64,000 nt of DNA, from the NCBI GenBank assembly GCA_030141605.1, contig JAQGDQ010000441.1, positions 65,001-129,000 of the forward strand, given 5' to 3'. The stretch's first letter is position 1. Each line of letters starts with the position of its first letter. Positions 33,943-64,000 of the stretch are shown piece by piece. The position numbers were made by a program, and so were the translations under genes. A model generated the notes under the pieces. The model saw nothing but the letters and a program-made list of their open reading frames with translations, ran no database searches and was not told the origin of the DNA. The stretch comes from Tubiluchus corallicola. Its lineage: Eukaryota; Priapulida; Priapulimorpha; Priapulimorphida; Tubiluchidae.

Positions 33943-36027
33943 CGTTGTAGGTAATTGTCACTGGTCAATCTCGTAATTCCAGAAAAACATTCAGTTACCT
34001 ATGTGAAGCCCTAAGTCATGAAGTCAAGTTAGGCAGAATAATCATACAAAACAATATGAAAAAACGCTGCAACAAAAGTTTAAAAAAAGATATAGTACAG
34101 TACTTTCTGACATTCAGACTGTCATGACATCTGTTGGCCAGAAATAAATTTAGATAAAAAGTTTTGAACCGATATCACAAATTTATTAATAGTTTTTCTG
34201 TTGCATTTTGTTACCAAAGTGTTCAATCGTCAATATGCTAAAAGGACTTTCATGACTTATTTAGGGAATCTACCACTAAAAGTTAACTTTCGCATGATAA
34301 TTGCTGATTGATATATGATCGGAGATCGGTTATTATAAACATCTGACTTCGAGGAAACCGTGTGTTGAATTGTTAATAAATAAAAATGAACAGTTTTTAG
34401 TAGTTTGCCAATTTATTTAGCCTATCAAAAACTCCATTAGCCTGACGACGAGTTTCTGTTTCTGGATGCCTGTGTCTTATTCAAGTCTGTCAATTTGATG
34501 CAACATTTGCATTTTGCAGCGTCTTAATTCTGCAGGTGTTTGTCTCATTGTTTGTGCTAAGTACTAATTACTAGGCCTAGTACTACTACTACTAGTAGTA
34601 CTTGTCTATTTTGAACTTCATAGTTCACTCTATTAGAATCCAGGTCCCGGTCAATTTTCGCCGAGCGATCACCTGTCCGATATGATTACTTGGCACATTA
34701 GGTCTCAGCATTGCTCGTGAATGCTTGTGGACCGTCAGCGCTTCTATTCCCAGTATGTTTGTGTATATAAATATAGAATTCTGGGAAAATACACATTGTT
34801 ATTTAATTAACAATTGTAGCAATGCTGAAACAGTAAAATTGCTGAATATGACATTGTTCAGTCAAAACGTTAGTTCATTTGACTGAATAAATAAATTGTT
34901 GGCTTAAGTTACCCAAAATTACTTACTATATAATTATTTTAACTAAATTTACTTGTTGTGTGTACGTTCAGTCCACCCCTTGACTAAAATTGAATGTAAA
35001 CAACCTGCAGTGACAGACAACTCACAAGACTCAAAAAATCGTCTGGGCGCATAGCATTGAAAATTAAGTATGAAGAGTTTAAAGATACGTATAATTATAA
35101 AACCTTATTAATATGACGCCTGTGGAAATTAAAATCAGACTTTAACGGGCTTAGTTATTAATAATAATGCGGATGATAATGAAGATGATCAGTGATTGTT
35201 ATGAAGAATTACTTAGTTTATTTCAATGACACTTCTCGAAAATTCTTTACGCTGCTCGTAGCAATTTAATCATGTATTCAAGTAAAATATATTTTATACG
35301 ATCGTATGCATCAAAAACTTGGGTGAAATATCAGTTTTTTTGTTTTTTATAAAAACAAATGCTAAACTGTTTTTTTATTCTCTAATTTTTCATTAAGTTT
35401 TTCCGCCACTCAAACGCTGATCAACCATCGTATCATAAGTGCAGCCCAGTTGGTCATAATGTGCCATTGAAATAGGTGTTCGAGTGGGACCTGCATTCTA
35501 ATAGAGTGCCCTTCATAGAATACGCTTTTGGCTCCTGTTTTTTTTAGCTCCTAGAGCTTTACTGTAGCAGACCTCATTCGAAACATTCCATTCATTTTTC
35601 AGTGATAAGCAAAAACTGACAAGATTTTCCCAATTAATGTTTTTCATAAAAAGATAGTAATATTTCATAATCTTTCACGATAATTTTGGCTTCTTAAAAG
35701 CATGACTATTGTGAAACCCTCAGTCTCTCCTTAAAAAGGTTTAAATTTACTGCACTAACCATCGTTTCTGGAAAGCTGTTCCACTTGTTCACTACACGGT
35801 GTGAAAAAAATGAACTTTTACAATATAGCCAACTTTTCTTAGTTCTTTGTTCTTAGTAGTGTGATTATGGTATCTTTGTGAAAATTTTAGGGACAAAAGC
35901 ATGAATAATCCTGTTTATAAAAGTCATTTTAAAACAACGTCTGTTCCGTCTGTCGTATTTCTCTTTGAAACTTTGTCTTCTGTCTGTAGGAGTGTTTTTG
36001 TAAAAAGAGGCCTTTGTAAAATTGGAA
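33943..36027. promoter_or_regulatory. Shared upstream region of NDUFA8 and TBC1D5
   Basis: The two genes diverge from here, so this 2.1 kb must contain both promoters (inference). No TATA box or CpG-rich block stands out. A short CTACTACTACTAGTAGTAG inverted run lies near 34583. 35290-35370 is a scrap resembling the interior of the ATGTGTGCTTGCA MITE. Confidence 0.45.
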
Positions 36028-63921
<27,894 letters not shown>

Positions 63922-63985
63922 GTACGTAACATTGCAGAAAATTAGTTTATGAAAAAAATGTGCTAAGATCTGTTTATTATACTCC

Positions 63986-64000
63986 CTTAAAGGAAGACAG
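63986..64000 (-). mobile_element. Start of another family A MITE at window edge
   Basis: TTAAAGGAAGACAG is the reverse complement of the family A right end (CTGTCTTCCTTTAA at 41745); the rest is outside the window. Confidence 0.5.

Overview
This window is a piece of an animal nuclear genome. It is AT-rich, its protein genes are split into many short exons with GT-AG introns of about 0.9 to 11 kb, and the space between exons is filled with short DNA transposons, SINEs, LINE fragments, solo LTRs and minisatellites. The proteins are typical metazoan orthologues and there is no bacterial or plasmid signal. The phylum cannot be fixed from the sequence; an invertebrate with a repeat-rich genome is my inference.

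Layout. (1) 650-3150, + strand: the last three coding exons of a fatty acyl-CoA reductase (FAR1-like); the gene enters from the left edge. (2) 3151-11070: intergenic, holding hAT-type elements, three minisatellites or tandem duplications, a LINE fragment and TTGAA-tailed retroposons. (3) 11071-25476, + strand: a complete nine-exon gene for Ras suppressor protein 1 (RSU1), 274 aa. (4) 25477-31572: intergenic, mostly MITEs. (5) 31573-33942, - strand: a complete three-exon NDUFA8 gene (complex I subunit, 174 aa, four CX9C motifs). (6) 36028 to beyond the right edge, + strand: the 5' part of TBC1D5 (Rab GTPase-activating protein), eight exons read here covering 215 residues. NDUFA8 and TBC1D5 are head to head; RSU1 and NDUFA8 are tail to tail. 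(7) Inside TBC1D5 intron 3, on the opposite strand, lies an intact single-exon rhodopsin-class GPCR (43137-44165, 342 aa) with an aminergic-type Asp in TM3 but Gln in place of the TM6 proline.

The main non-gene interest is in TBC1D5 intron 3 and the repeats. A family of LTRs (two perfect solo LTRs with 5-bp duplications) carries heat-shock-element-like GAAnnTTCnnGAA arrays just upstream of a TATA box. A decayed minus-strand locus (about 47.2-50.3 kb) shows a signal-peptide-like start and a C-terminal membrane segment, and is broken by three later insertions. A hAT-like element at 17268-17637 is flanked, exactly at both ends, by a 54-bp direct duplication. A 5S-rRNA-headed SINE is present three times, once with a perfect 12-bp target duplication. 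Several minisatellites have units that are palindromic or free of stop codons. The genes belong to unrelated cellular pathways (ether/wax lipid synthesis, focal adhesion signalling, respiration, endosome-to-Golgi retrieval); nothing suggests they work together.
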